Origin: Gibbula magus
Lineage: Eukaryota; Mollusca; Gastropoda; Trochida; Trochidae
Assembly (NCBI GenBank): GCA_936450465.1
Contig: OW388293.1
Span: 49,032,040-49,096,039, forward strand
Reading direction: 5' to 3'
Length of the DNA: 64,000 bases
The position numbers were made by a program, and so were the translations under genes. The notes under the pieces are model-generated. The model was not told where the DNA came from. It ran no database searches and saw only the letters and a program-made list of their open reading frames with translations. The number at the start of each line of letters is the position of its first letter. The stretch's first letter is position 1. Of this stretch, positions 13,585 through 27,000 are shown one piece after another.

Positions 13585-14512
13585 ATGGACAAGAGCCTTA
13601 CCGAAAATGCCAACCATCTGCAGAAACTTGTCTCAGAGCAAGGTTCTGGCCATCCTGCTGAACCATCCCATGATGAAGCAAGCACAGAATCCAGACCCGT
13701 CACCGATCATCAACACGACAACACCAAAGACCTCCATACCATCAATCAACGTGATAACACGAAACCACTACAAAACCGAAATCCGGAAACCACAATTCGC
13801 TTGGGGATTCCGGATTACCAAGACGATATACCAATGCAATTACCACATCAACAGCATTTGCCGAAATCCCTCAACAGCCTAAATGACAGTCACAATAACC
13901 CAAGAGCCTTTAAGGTAACAGGACAACAGGACAACAACGAATCTTTCAAACTCCCATGTCCACAGAATAACAACGCAACTTTCACCCAAACCCTCGTCCA
14001 CAAGCAACGGTACCCTGACCTTACACACCGGGGCCTTCAAGAACGATTCCAAGATATTGAGGAAGATGCAGATCCATGTCTGTCAGTCTCAGACCAGCCA
14101 GAACGTCAACCAACATACCCAGAACGTCAACCAACAGTTTCAGAGCGTCGATCGAGAAACACTGAATGTCGAACAACACATTCAGGATGCAAGCCTACAA
14201 ACCCAGAACGTCAACCAACGGACTCAGAACATCAACATACAAACCCAGAACGTCAACCAACAAGTTCAGAACATCAACAAACACACCCAGAACGTCAACC
14301 ACAAGAGAACACAGAGTCCCTCGGTGGCTACTTAGGAGCTGGTAGACTGGCCGCAGAGAATGGCGAAGACGAAGACGAGAGGTATAGACGAATGATGAGT
14401 CAGGAGCTTGCGAAGCAGTGGAGAGACGAGCCTGAGGCGTGTGAGTCGACTTGGTCCCTTGGATCGTCTATAATTGAGTCTGGGTACAGCGAGGGCAGAT
14501 CAATCAGATCAT
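13585..14512 (+). CDS. Copy 2 N-terminal disordered exon with PERQPT repeats
   Basis: Open from Met 13585 (MDKSLTENANHLQK) for about 309 codons to a candidate donor GTAGGT at 14513. Reading on instead gives a TGA ending at 14538. The sequence is hydrophilic and low-complexity (Asn, Gln, His, Pro, Thr). Around 14098-14302 a degenerate seven-residue unit, PERQPT plus one, recurs at least five times; the DNA period is 21 bp. The end is acidic and helical (GEDEDERYRRMMSQELAKQW) followed by a Ser-rich stretch. A second frame is also open across the repeat, which is expected for a 21-bp period. Joining to the SH2 gene rests on strand, order and spacing only. Confidence 0.6.
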
Positions 14513-17500
14513 GTAGGTGGAACTCTTATTTGCTTTGATTAAACTTATGAGTAGTTCCGAATCTGTAGTAAAATTATAATATCTGCTTCCCTTAAAGTAT
14601 GGCTGGTTTCAGATATAACTCGCGCCAGTCATCGACCGCTGGCTTCTTTAAGCCTTGCTGCATTTCCTCACATTTTCTGTGATTGAGATTTCTTATTGTG
14701 CTGCCAAATCCACGCTCGCTGATGCACAGAAAAGTTACGAAATGCTGCAAGGCTTAAATAAGTCAGTGATAGAGCAAGCGCAAAGAATTATCTTGGAAGT
14801 TAAACTGATGTATGGATACGTTATTTTTCTGCAATTAGTATCGGCATACAGCTGCATGATATTTGCGATAAGATACAATTGGTAAGTGAACAAACTTTAG
14901 GAATGTACATTGTATCTGTAGTATATATGGGGACACAACATTTCTGACTTCAATGAATATTATATGAATGTTTAAGAGCTATATTGCATCATATTAAAAC
15001 TCTTGGCGCAATAAGACATGGTTGTTGATGAAATATTAGGTTGGAATGTGGATTTACTTTGTGACCTTATCTGCTTTGATCAAATTTAGCATATGTTGTC
15101 CCCTAGGTCGGAAGTGTGACCTCGCCAAAAACATGTTCCTGTGTCCAGAAACTCGCATGTTCTGGACGAAGGTTACAGGGAACATGTGCTGCAAGCGCGT
15201 AAGACTTTGAATTTGAAACAGAAACGAATTATAAGGATGGACATTATTCTAATGCAATACTGTTTTACTATGTTTGTCTGCTTAGTCCCTCTAAATTGCC
15301 TGAAATGTTTGTCAAAGACGTTAGACTTTCTATTGAGACGTACATTGCATGGTTATCATATTCAAGTAGGAATGAGCCAATGTTATCTTTTGTCGTAAAA
15401 GTTTCAAAGTAAGCTTGTTATACGAACAGTTTGCTGTAAAGGATTGTGCGTTTACAAGATATACCTAAATATCACCAATACCACGGTGATTTTTTCTTAC
15501 AAGTCCCAAAAATGAATTATTCAAAAATTAAAATGATATATCCAACATTTAATTCTCACTAACGATGATTGCATCTTTAAAAGTGAAGAGCAGACAAAAA
15601 TGAGTGAAAAACAATCGTGAATTGTTTTCAGATATGGAAGGATTTTTACGATGAGCTAAAACGCGAGTTCCCAGAGGAAAGTGCCCTGACCAAGAGGCGT
15701 GTACTGGACATGTTCCGGTGTCTGCTGGGGGTCCAGCATCAGGGTAAGACAGTTTGGTTTACTTCTTTACTTACATTTTACATGTGCACGTGTATTGAAC
15801 TAGTAACCCACGTGTGTTGGGATACTCACTCACGTGTATTTTCATACTAGGTATATCTACACTAGTTGAGATACAACATACCTCTGCAAAACATGAATAT
15901 CACATGATGTTGCTACTTGTGCAAAGCCACGTGCGACAGAGGTCAAATGCTTAAAATCGATATCGAAATCAATCCCCAATCTAGTTAAAACTAGCTGTAA
16001 TGTTATACGTCCTCTGACGGACTTAGGGCACGTATAACATTACAGCTAGTTTTAACTAAATTGGTTCATCCCCTCAATGGAAAACACCTAAAACCGCCAA
16101 GTCACACCAGTAAAACTTGAGTAGCCTTTGAAATTTACAAAAACTGTCAACGTTAGAAGATTCGCCATTGTTCTTACATTTCCATCAGTAATGTGATGTC
16201 ATGATGGGAATATTTGACAAGCCCAGAACAGAAAAGACAATGGTCTTTTTGCCATATGAAGGATGTTTGCGTTAGACCAAGGTCAACGCTGCCTGAGTGA
16301 CGTCATAGACGGTAAATGCCATTTGTTGGCGTTACGATATGCACATTTACACCTCGAGACCATGGATAGGTGGAATCAGAGTTGTTCGTCTTCTCAATGA
16401 TCAAATATTGGCCACTGAATGTTGACAGTTGACTAATATAATAGTGTGGTGATAACGTCGGAAGTGTCATACGTGTACAACGTTTAAGCTCATCGCGATT
16501 GTTAAACTCTCAAGGCTTGTCACTGATTTAACAACTTCAGACTAAAAATAACATGTTAGGGTCAATAATTAACCCTCCCGTTAAAGAACAACATCGATGC
16601 ATGCTTTACATGAATACTGAAATAGCCCTCAGATGACGTCATAACGGCGTTCTTGACACACGAGTTTATCATATTTGAATTTAAAGTGAATGAATTTACT
16701 GGATAGAAAGTATAACAATAAACGTCTGGAAAAAGTTATCCAAACTGACAAAATGCAAAACAGGTATTAACAACGTAAAAAGGTTAATGGTTCAGACGGA
16801 TAGGTGGGATTATAATACGTAGTTTATCTCAAAGTTATTACGTCTTATTTTCTCATGAAACTCATAAGAATTTTATGAAAGTGTTTCTCTTTCCTGTGAG
16901 TTTATATGGCTTTGATATTGTTTCACAAGATGTAATTGTTTCAATGCAGAACTTAACGACGTTACCATTGAAAACTATCTGAAATTCATCCGATTCTTTG
17001 GACCATTCCGACAGGAGGGAAACAGATGTGTTGCAATATGTCAGGTCTGTGAAACAAATATATATCTTATATGCCTTTTAGTGTTACAGATGTGTCATGG
17101 TATTGCAGTGAAAATACTTTATTACCTTTTAAATTACATGATAATAAATCTTGTCATTGTTTATATAATTAGTATTCGTAATGGTATTCAAATAATCAAA
17201 TGAATACATTTAACAAATTTTCAATATTCGATTGTCTCTGATGATATTATTGTTTTTAACAGTTAGAATATTTAGTGGAGAATTCGTCACAGCCGTCGAA
17301 AAACAAACGTTCAAAAATATGGTAAGCTATATTATCATTATTATCAATCATCAAGATTTTGATTAATATATCAACCATTTTATTAAAGACAAAGTCAGTG
17401 GCCGAAATACGGCTAGAAATAGAGAAATCTAATGGTTGCATCAACATTTGGTTGTGCAATCAGCCACGTTGTTTCAAAATGACCATTCCGTAATTCTGGA

Positions 17501-20296
17501 AATGACTAGAGTTGTTTCACATATGCGATGGACAAACACAATGACGTCACCAGTGTTGCAAACTTTCACCGCCAGGTGATTATGCGAAAATAGTGAAAGA
17601 TCCCCTATATGTAACAGAGTATACGATAGAAAACCTCTGTGGGAAGGGATGGCTTTATTCAGATAAGACCTATAGATACAGCCTGGTTATGTCTCTAGGG
17701 AAAGCTCTTTTTATGGCTCGTTATTAAGACAAGATCAGTTATTAATGTGGCTAGTGCCTTGAACACGTATTAGTTAGAAAAGCGTGAACAACATAAATAT
17801 TTTCATAATAATTATTATCGTAAATGATGACAAGACATAAGTATATATTCATATTTTTTACTAAATGTCTTCATGGTTACAGTTGGTTTGGTGGATACAT
17901 GACGAGGCAAGAGGCCGAGGAGAAACTAGAGGGACAGGAACCAGGAACGTTTCTTGTAAGGTAGGGGAGGTTAACATTTACCTCATGTTACCTCAAAAAG
18001 AAATACATGAAGATATTTCCCAAAAGTGTGATCGACAAGAGATACCACATTGTGAGATTAAACGAGACTTCATATAGGGTTAGTCTTGTTTACAATAGAG
18101 TATGTACAATATCCTGACATCATCAACGACAGGACACAAAAGTGCTTTGACATGATCAAGAATATGACTCACAACAACGTCAACAATTTGATGACCTCAC
18201 AATGATATGACATCCAAAAGGTGATTCCCTAACAATGATATGACACAATCGTCCTATTATTATGGTAGTGCTGTGTTCAGTGATTTAAATTCTTTGAAAA
18301 TAATGAACAATGATTTTAACGGATGATCAACCTCTTTATTTCACAACGGCGACGTTTCGGTATAGATACTTAATTAACTCAACACTCCCTGGTTGCCTAC
18401 AGATCTCCTCCTTGTTATTACAGCTGTTTCACCATCTCTTCCATATGCCTGATAACGGTATAAGGATCTATACCAAAATTATGATGAAAATAAAAACTTA
18501 CCCTCGAGTCTTCAGATATCACAAAAATCACTCCCTGGTAAATCAAAATATGTACCGTTCATCAATGTTAAGATATGTATTCTATCAGTGGACAATTGGG
18601 TGATATTATATTTGTGTTTCGAGAGAACAAATAGAACAATTTTTTAATACAATGTGACGTTCGATTGTTTCTGTCATAGAAGAAAATGAAACTCAGATAA
18701 ACAACAACAAAATATTGCAGAATTACACTTTATTTGACAACACTATTATTGGAGAGTTTTACATTTCATTCTAATCAATATGTATATGAACAGGGTTTCT
18801 TTTTATCTGTTTACTTTCCAGAATGAGTGTTAGGGGAGGAATGGAGGGATCATTTGTCGTGAGTCTGGTGATGAAGGACAGACAACCTGACCACTTTCAT
18901 ATCAAGGTAACTAGTCTGTCATCCAGACCCCTTAATTTTTTAAGCGCCTAGGCAAGTCTACAACAAGACTTTGAGTTAGTTTAAGGAAATGAACACATCT
19001 CAGAGGCTCCTTTTTATTTATTTAAAAAAAAATGTTAGACTACAAGGTAACGTGCACATGTATTTAACCTGCTGATAACACTCAATTGTGACACCATTTT
19101 GAAAGCAAAGAACAACACATATGGTATACAAATGACGACATCTTCCTAACCGACCCTTACCAACATCTTTAACTTCAGTATACATCAGATCATATATTCT
19201 ATGCAGGGCGATGTGTGGTTATTTAGCCTTAAACAAGTAGCCCTACACCAAGAGTTATTCTGTTTTATTCTAGACTGTTGAAGAAAACAAATATATTATG
19301 TATAGATGGAACATGTGTCATTCACATGATTTAGTTTGAGAAGCTGGTTCCAAATCAATTTGTTAAACATATTTCGCTTCAGTATATATAATGTTATATT
19401 GTATGACGCAATGTAAGACGAAGGCAAGAAACCATTCAACAGATATTCCGTCTTTGTTTGAGTTCAGAGTGTTGAAGGAAGTACAGTAGTTATGAAGATA
19501 GTGCAGGTCAATACTACCTTGGGATATTATTATGCAAGTAAAACATTACCAGGAGTCCGGACTGAACGACAGGTGTCATAAAATAAAATCGGAAATAGGA
19601 CAATTGACCCCACCCATGAAGAACTGGCGATAACTTATTTACCATTAAAGTTACAGGTCTGCTATTTCAGCACAAAACACTGAACTGATGGAGTGTTACA
19701 ACACAATAAAGCAAATACCTCTGAACACGTAACTTTTTATGATATTCAAATTCAAAGGGGTGTAACATTTCTTTTGGCGTTCAGTTTATTTACCTCTTCA
19801 CATGTTGAAATGAGTGGCTATTTGAAACTTCTTGCTAGGAGACATATCCTGATGAAAGTCAATAGCATATATGAAAATACATTGAACGACCCTCTTACAA
19901 TCTGTCTGGGTCACTTTCATGATCAGATATGCTGCCATCTGTAATGAATATGCTTGCAATAATTCATACTCATGTAAGCGTTTTCTTAATTGATTTTACT
20001 CGTAGGTCATGTTTACTTACACTTTATTGCTGATTCACGCCATGATGCCTTAGAATATAATATTAACAATATAATTTATTTAGGGAAGCCCGGAAGAAGC
20101 AGTGTCGACACACCCCTTCAGCCAGGAGCTAGAGTTCAAAGGTCAACAGTTCAGCAGTCTCCCTGACTTGGTCAACAGCTGTTTGAGAGTGACCACTATT
20201 TGTGACACGGAGAATCCAATGAACGGAGTAGTGTGTAGAACTGTATGTCCCAATCTGCCCTTCAACTACATAATGAGCGGCTACAAAATTGCCTAG
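13585..20296 (+). CDS. SH2-domain protein with Cbl-like EF-hand module, copy 2
   Basis: Well-supported exons are 15632-15743, 16950-17044, 17263-17321, 17883-17960, 18822-18906 and 20084-20296 (TAG). Intron phases 1, 0, 2, 2, 0 match copy 1. They encode IWKDFYDELKREFP..., a helix TIENYLKFIRFFGPFR, a basic linker, then an SH2 domain (WFGGYMTRQEAE, GTFLVR, GSFVVSLVMKD, FSSLPDLVNSCLR) and a Cys-bearing tail ending LPFNYIMSGYKIA. A long 5' exon from Met 13585 gives a hydrophilic, Gln/Pro/His-rich N-terminus. One or two helical exons may lie between (about 14700-15200), but the joins are unresolved. Function is inferred as a phosphotyrosine-binding adaptor; no enzyme domain is seen. It is a tandem duplicate of the gene to its left. 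Confidence 0.85.
14653..15198 (+). CDS. Possible helical exon(s) of SH2 copy 2, boundaries uncertain
   Basis: Two stretches look like helix-forming coding sequence: about 14694-14811 (STLADAQKSYEMLQGLNKSV... then IEQAQRIILEVKLM) and 15149-15198 (NSHVLDEGYREHVLQA, between a cag acceptor and GTAAGA). They could form a helical bundle before the EF-hand-like module, as in Cbl. I could not find a single set of splice sites that keeps frame from 14512 through both into 15632, so one stretch may be spurious or an exon may be missing. Confidence 0.35.
15977..16063. repeat. Hairpin MITE (CTAGTT family), intact copy
   Basis: Two arms of about 34 bp (left begins CAATCTAGTTAAAACTAGC, right ends with its near-complement) flank a loop containing GGACTTAGGGCA. 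It lies in the intron after exon 15632-15743 of SH2 copy 2. Arms are nearly perfect, suggesting a younger insertion than the copy at 10297-10412. Confidence 0.8.
17540..17665. repeat. Dispersed repeat shared with 55510-55635
   Basis: This block contains TTGCAAACTTTCACCGCCA, then a stretch ending AACCTCTGTGGGA. The same two landmarks in the same order occur at 55510-55635 inside a cadherin intron. It has no coding potential and is a dispersed non-autonomous repeat of unknown class in an SH2 copy 2 intron. Confidence 0.6.
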
Positions 20297-20365
20297 CCAA
20301 CCAAAACCTTTATCCAAGTTCAGAATAGTTTCAGCAGAGAACTGCTTTTTGGGATTGAGAGAGGG

Positions 20366-20735
20366 CTGCATCCTTGAATTCTATTGATGTGTATACATGA
20401 AAGAACTGCATTCGTAATGTATACATGAAAGAACCGCATTCCTGATGTCTATATGAAAGAACTGCATCCTTGATGTCTACATGAAAGAACTGCATCCTTG
20501 ATGTCTACATGAAAGAACTGCATTCTTGATGTTTACATCAAAGAACTGCATTATTGATGTCTATATGAAAGAACTGCATTATTGATGTCTATATGAAAGA
20601 ACTGCATTATTGATGTCTATATGAAAGAACTGCATTATTGATGTCTATATGAAAGAACTGCATTATTGATGTCTATATGAAAGAACTGCATTATTGATGT
20701 CTATATGAAAGAACTGCATTCTTGATGTCAGTGGA
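20366..20735. repeat. 28-bp minisatellite downstream of SH2 copy 2
   Basis: About 12-13 tandem copies of a 28-bp unit, typically GAAAGAACTGCATTATTGAT then GTCTATAT. Early units (20390-20520) vary as CATTCGTAATG or CATCCTTGATG. The six units from about 20540 on are nearly identical, which points to recent local expansion at that end. The array starts within 75 bp of the stop codon, so it may be part of the 3' UTR. Confidence 0.9.
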
Positions 20736-22739
<2,004 letters not shown>

Positions 22740-22825
22740 GATACTGTTCGTCATGTGGAATCAGGTTAAGACATAGAACACAGATCCATAGCATAAATAT
22801 GTTTATTAAAATGTTTTGTTTTTTC

Positions 22826-22831
22826 TTTATT
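22826..22831 (-). promoter_or_regulatory. Polyadenylation signal AATAAA of the cadherin gene
   Basis: On the minus strand the terminal exon reads ...AACGATACGTGT-TAA followed almost at once by AATAAA (TTTATT on the plus strand). A second AATAAA lies at 22802-22807. The tight coupling to the stop supports this as the true 3' end and implies a 3' UTR of only a few tens of bases. Confidence 0.7.
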
Positions 22832-22833
22832 TA

Positions 22834-24031
22834 TTAACACGTATCGTTTGAAGGTTTAGATGATTCAATAACCTGAATCTCAAGTTCAGTCCTAGCCTTA
22901 AGTTCATTATTGTACAGGTCAACAGCCTCGACTTGATATGTTAAAGTTTGAGGGTCAAGGGTGGAGGCCATATCAGTCGTAATGACCACCCCCGTCCTGG
23001 CGTTGATATGGAAGTACCCCTGGAGGTCCCCCCTCATAGTGTAGCGGTACACAGAGTCCTTCTCGTCCACGTTGTCAAAAGCAATAGGTGTGGCTATAAC
23101 AGTTCGAGGTGGGAAAGTATCCGTCACCATGTGTTGGTATTTACGGAGAGAGAACTTTGGAGGGTTGTCGTTGACGTCATCGACGATGACGCTGATGTCC
23201 CTGGTGACGTTGAAGGGAGGAGAGCCTGTGTCGGTTGCCCTCACCTTGAATGTGTAGTAGTTGGGACCGCGGTCTCGGTCAATTCTGTCCACGCAGGTGA
23301 TGGCTCCGTCTGATTCTACTCTGAACGGGACTGTGGGCAGTAACATTAGCATTAATATTACTAAGCTTTAAGATCAGACAAAAATAACTTCAAAGATAAA
23401 ATAATTACGATTAGGAGAAACAACGTCTTCATTCACATGAGTAAACAATGTAAGGTAAGACTTTATTTGACAGGGGCATATGCATGAAGCTCAAAAACAT
23501 TCAGCAAGCAAAACAGTTTTTATAAATAAATCTTTGACTAAAACATATTCATATATAATATTTTACAGACGAAAGTAATTGTGAAAATGGTAAGTTAGTA
23601 AACTGTTTATCCTGCCAGTTTTACTTTAACAGTTAAATTAAACATTTAGAAATTTAGTTTCTCCTCAAATTTAAGAACAAGCACTGGAACCATTCAAAGT
23701 AAGTCCTTGAGGGATTCCTCATCCAAGACCTTACCTTTAGAGGCTGAAGGCAGTAGCTCGAGGGTGACGCTGCTGTTCCCCACCCCCTTATCCTCATCCA
23801 CCACGTTGAGTCTCCCCACTACCGACCCCAGGGGCACCTCCTCCCGGGTAACAAACATCGTCTCTCCCTTGAAATCCGGGGGATGGTCATTGAAGTCGAA
23901 GTAAGGTGCCCGGATGATGACGGTGGTGATGGCGGTGTGGAATGGGTAGCCCATGTCCCTTGCTTCCACTGTGACGGAATAGGCATCCTTGCGAGGCTTG
24001 GAGTAGAAACTTTGAAGCAGGGTCAGATCAC
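22834..24031 (-). CDS. Terminal cadherin exons A12 and B12 with stop codon
   Basis: A12 23735-24031 (297 nt) differs from the eleven other A exons: its linker position reads DFNDHPPDF, so a calcium-type motif is present. It is followed by VDEDKGVGN. B12 22834-23330 continues through RIDRDRGPNYY and DDVNDNPPKF, then reads an extra, final repeat (YFHINARTGVVITTD, LTYQVEAVDLYNN) instead of splicing. It ends VIESSKPSNDTC then TAA, with a possible glycosylation site NDT and a last-residue Cys. No hydrophobic membrane span or cytoplasmic region precedes the stop. AATAAA follows after 2 nt. Confidence 0.85.
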
Positions 24032-27000
24032 CTGTAGGAGGGGAACAGTGGCTTAATTGGATATACATGTATTTCGTAGATAAATACATAATTTATTACC
24101 TTCACTTTCAAATAATAATTTCACAATATAGTTTTAAAACACTGTGCACTACACATAATAAATGATAAAAACGTAGACTCTATTTACTTACTCTGAACTC
24201 ATGTCCAAAAACTTAAACGTAATGCATGCATGACGGTATTTGTATGTATTATATTATGGGTACGTGGCCATTCTACAGAATAAATGTATCTGTCTGTCTG
24301 TACACACAAAAAAAAATCACGATTTGAGAAATTGAAATGTTACGAATTCAATCGTTTTTATTCAAACTATATCAATTCATATCTTATGTTAAGGATTATG
24401 CAAGTTTTAAAACTTTATCTGATAATACATATCACAAATTAGAATAAATATTGGAAGATTAAAATTTGTATCATCATGAATTAAGGTAGATGTTTAATGA
24501 AATTTAAGAAAGTGTAACAACACAATATGAACATGTAAACTTCAAGAGCGTACTATTCATTTGCATATCTTTTTTTAATGTTCCAACTATGGTCGATTTT
24601 ATTTTACAATCATAGCATACTATATTTAAACAAATTAATGATGAAAAACAATACGAAGAATAAATGATAAGAGCGTATATCTACCTGTACTTATATCCAG
24701 TTGAAATTTGCCGAGGGGATTCTCCTTCAAGAGATATATCATTTTGTTGTTGGGCTCAGTGGCGTCCACGTCTCTAGCAACGACTTTCCCAGCTATATCC
24801 CCAGCCTTGACAACGGAAGGAAGTGTAAAGGTGAAGGTCGACTCGAGAAATTCTGGGGAATTGTCGTTGCTGTCGGCGACCTCGATATGTACAGTGGCGG
24901 CAGAGGACAGTGATGCTTCGTGGAGGTCCCTGGCGATAATCTACATGAACAACGATACTCTTCATGAACAACGATAATCTACATGAACAACGATAATCTC
25001 TACATGAACAACGATAATCTACATGAACAACCATAATCTACATGAACAATGATAATCTACATGAACAACCATAATCTACATGAACAACGATAATCTACAT
25101 GAACAACCATAATCTACATGAACAACCATAATCTACATGAACAACCATAATCTACATGAACAACCATAATCTACATGAACAACCATAATCTACATGAACA
25201 GCGATAATCTACATGAACAACCATAATCTACATGAATAGCCATAACGTACCTGAACAATGATAATATACATGTACACGAACAAAAATAATCTACATGAAA
25301 AATTACAAAGCACGCTTGAGTTAAAACATATTAATTATTTATTAATTAAACTTTCTTGGTATTTTACAATTCTGAAAGAATATGGTGTCTTTGACAGTAA
25401 TCAACACAACACAATGGGTAATAAGAAGTTCTATTATAATAAACTTCTCTTTTAGCTGTCAGAATCGGGACAATAAGGACAACATTTTATGATTGTTGTA
25501 ATGCATTGCTACAGTTATAATCCAACTGCAGGAGAAAGGTTAAACCAATATTACGTAAAGCAAATAATGTTCTCAAATTCTAAAGTAACATTCAACCTTT
25601 TAGTGTTAATGGGAATACATAAATATTGATGAATATAAGATTGCAAAAAGCATTCCTAGTGACAATGATTCTAATGGCTCCAAAGTAGTAAATGTATTTC
25701 ACGTATCTAACAGGTGTACGTTATTGTAATCGGACTCATCAAAGGACTACCACTACACACCTGTAGATCAAAGGCCTCGTGGAACTCTCTGTCGATGGTT
25801 CCAGGTGTGTTGACCACCAAGTGACCAGTGTCCGAGTCGTACCTGAAAAACTTGCTTGCGTATCCGTCCAGGTAGATGAAGAACTGTCTGTTCTCAAGGG
25901 TCGCATCTTGGTCGACTACAGAGATGTTCCGGTCCTGGAGACATATTCAGATTATGAGTTTGATGTTTATTGTTTGATGAAAATTGCCTGAGGTCGAGGG
26001 TGGAGACCTGTTCATCTTCATTGATTAATTGTATGATGTCATTTTTTGATGAATATATGTTTGTTGTCAAGGGTAGCGAGGGGGTATTCTACATTGTTCA
26101 CAATATACATTTATGTTCTGGTCGAGATTTTGAAAGATCATGTTTAATTAAGTATTATTTTTTGTCATGGATAGAGTCCAGTTCACCCAGAGAGATGGCT
26201 TTCTTTTTGTAATGGTATATGTGATGGGTTGCCGTTATTATGATTTGTGTATTGTTATATTCAGGAGCACAGGTCAATGAGTATATAATAATACCAAGAA
26301 TTCTTTGAGTTCAAAAACATTTTGTCCGACCGATTAAAATTAGAATTTGCATTGGATTGAAACACAAATAGGTTTAATAGTTTCAACTTTGTTTTCTAAG
26401 TCATTGCTTGAAGGTGGAAACTGATGAGTCGTTTAAAACGTTTTAATCTGTTTCCACATCCATATCTCCAAGACACTAGAGTATATCAGTACCAGTTTGA
26501 CAATCTGTCCATGTATGGGGTTCCTATCGTCTTCGTGAACAGCCCCGACGTAGTGGTCGCCCCCTGACAGTGTCGGCGGGTTGTCGTTCACATCGTCTAT
26601 AAGGACGGTCACTTCAGCGACGTCAGTATATTCAGGGTAGACGTTGTCCTTGACCTTTACGTCAAATGTTACCTCTGACGTGGCTTCTCGGTCCAAGACA
26701 GTCAAAGCTATGATTTCTCCAGTATCAGGATCTACGCCCAGGGTTCCTACAAAATAGGCCAGGAAAGTAAAATGTAACTATGATATATTCATTTCACATT
26801 TTACATATTAAAGATCAATACCCAAGTAGAGCTATCATATTGTTTTCAAAATTTCCGAGTCAGAATTTATGTTATGAATTATTCTACATTGCATAATAAA
26901 TCATTATTGTGCATATATCTGCATCAAACATCCATGTTATGCATCAAGGTTAGATATGAACTGTAACTTAAGAAAGCAAGTTTTGTAAATGGGAAGTTAT

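Noticed and set aside
14057..14335. Gln/Asn-rich frame (QTQNVNQ type) overlapping the PERQPT repeat
   Set aside because: Any 21-bp repeat without stops is open in more than one frame. The PERQPT frame is longer and continues into non-repetitive acidic sequence.
22948..23313. Plus-strand open frame opposite cadherin exon B12
   Set aside because: Antisense shadow of a high-GC coding exon; the minus frame has cadherin motifs and proper splice borders. The same applies to the other plus-strand frames at 28164-28494, 33460-33720, 35539-35868, 36963-37169, 46344-46670, 48370-48555 and 58371-58625.
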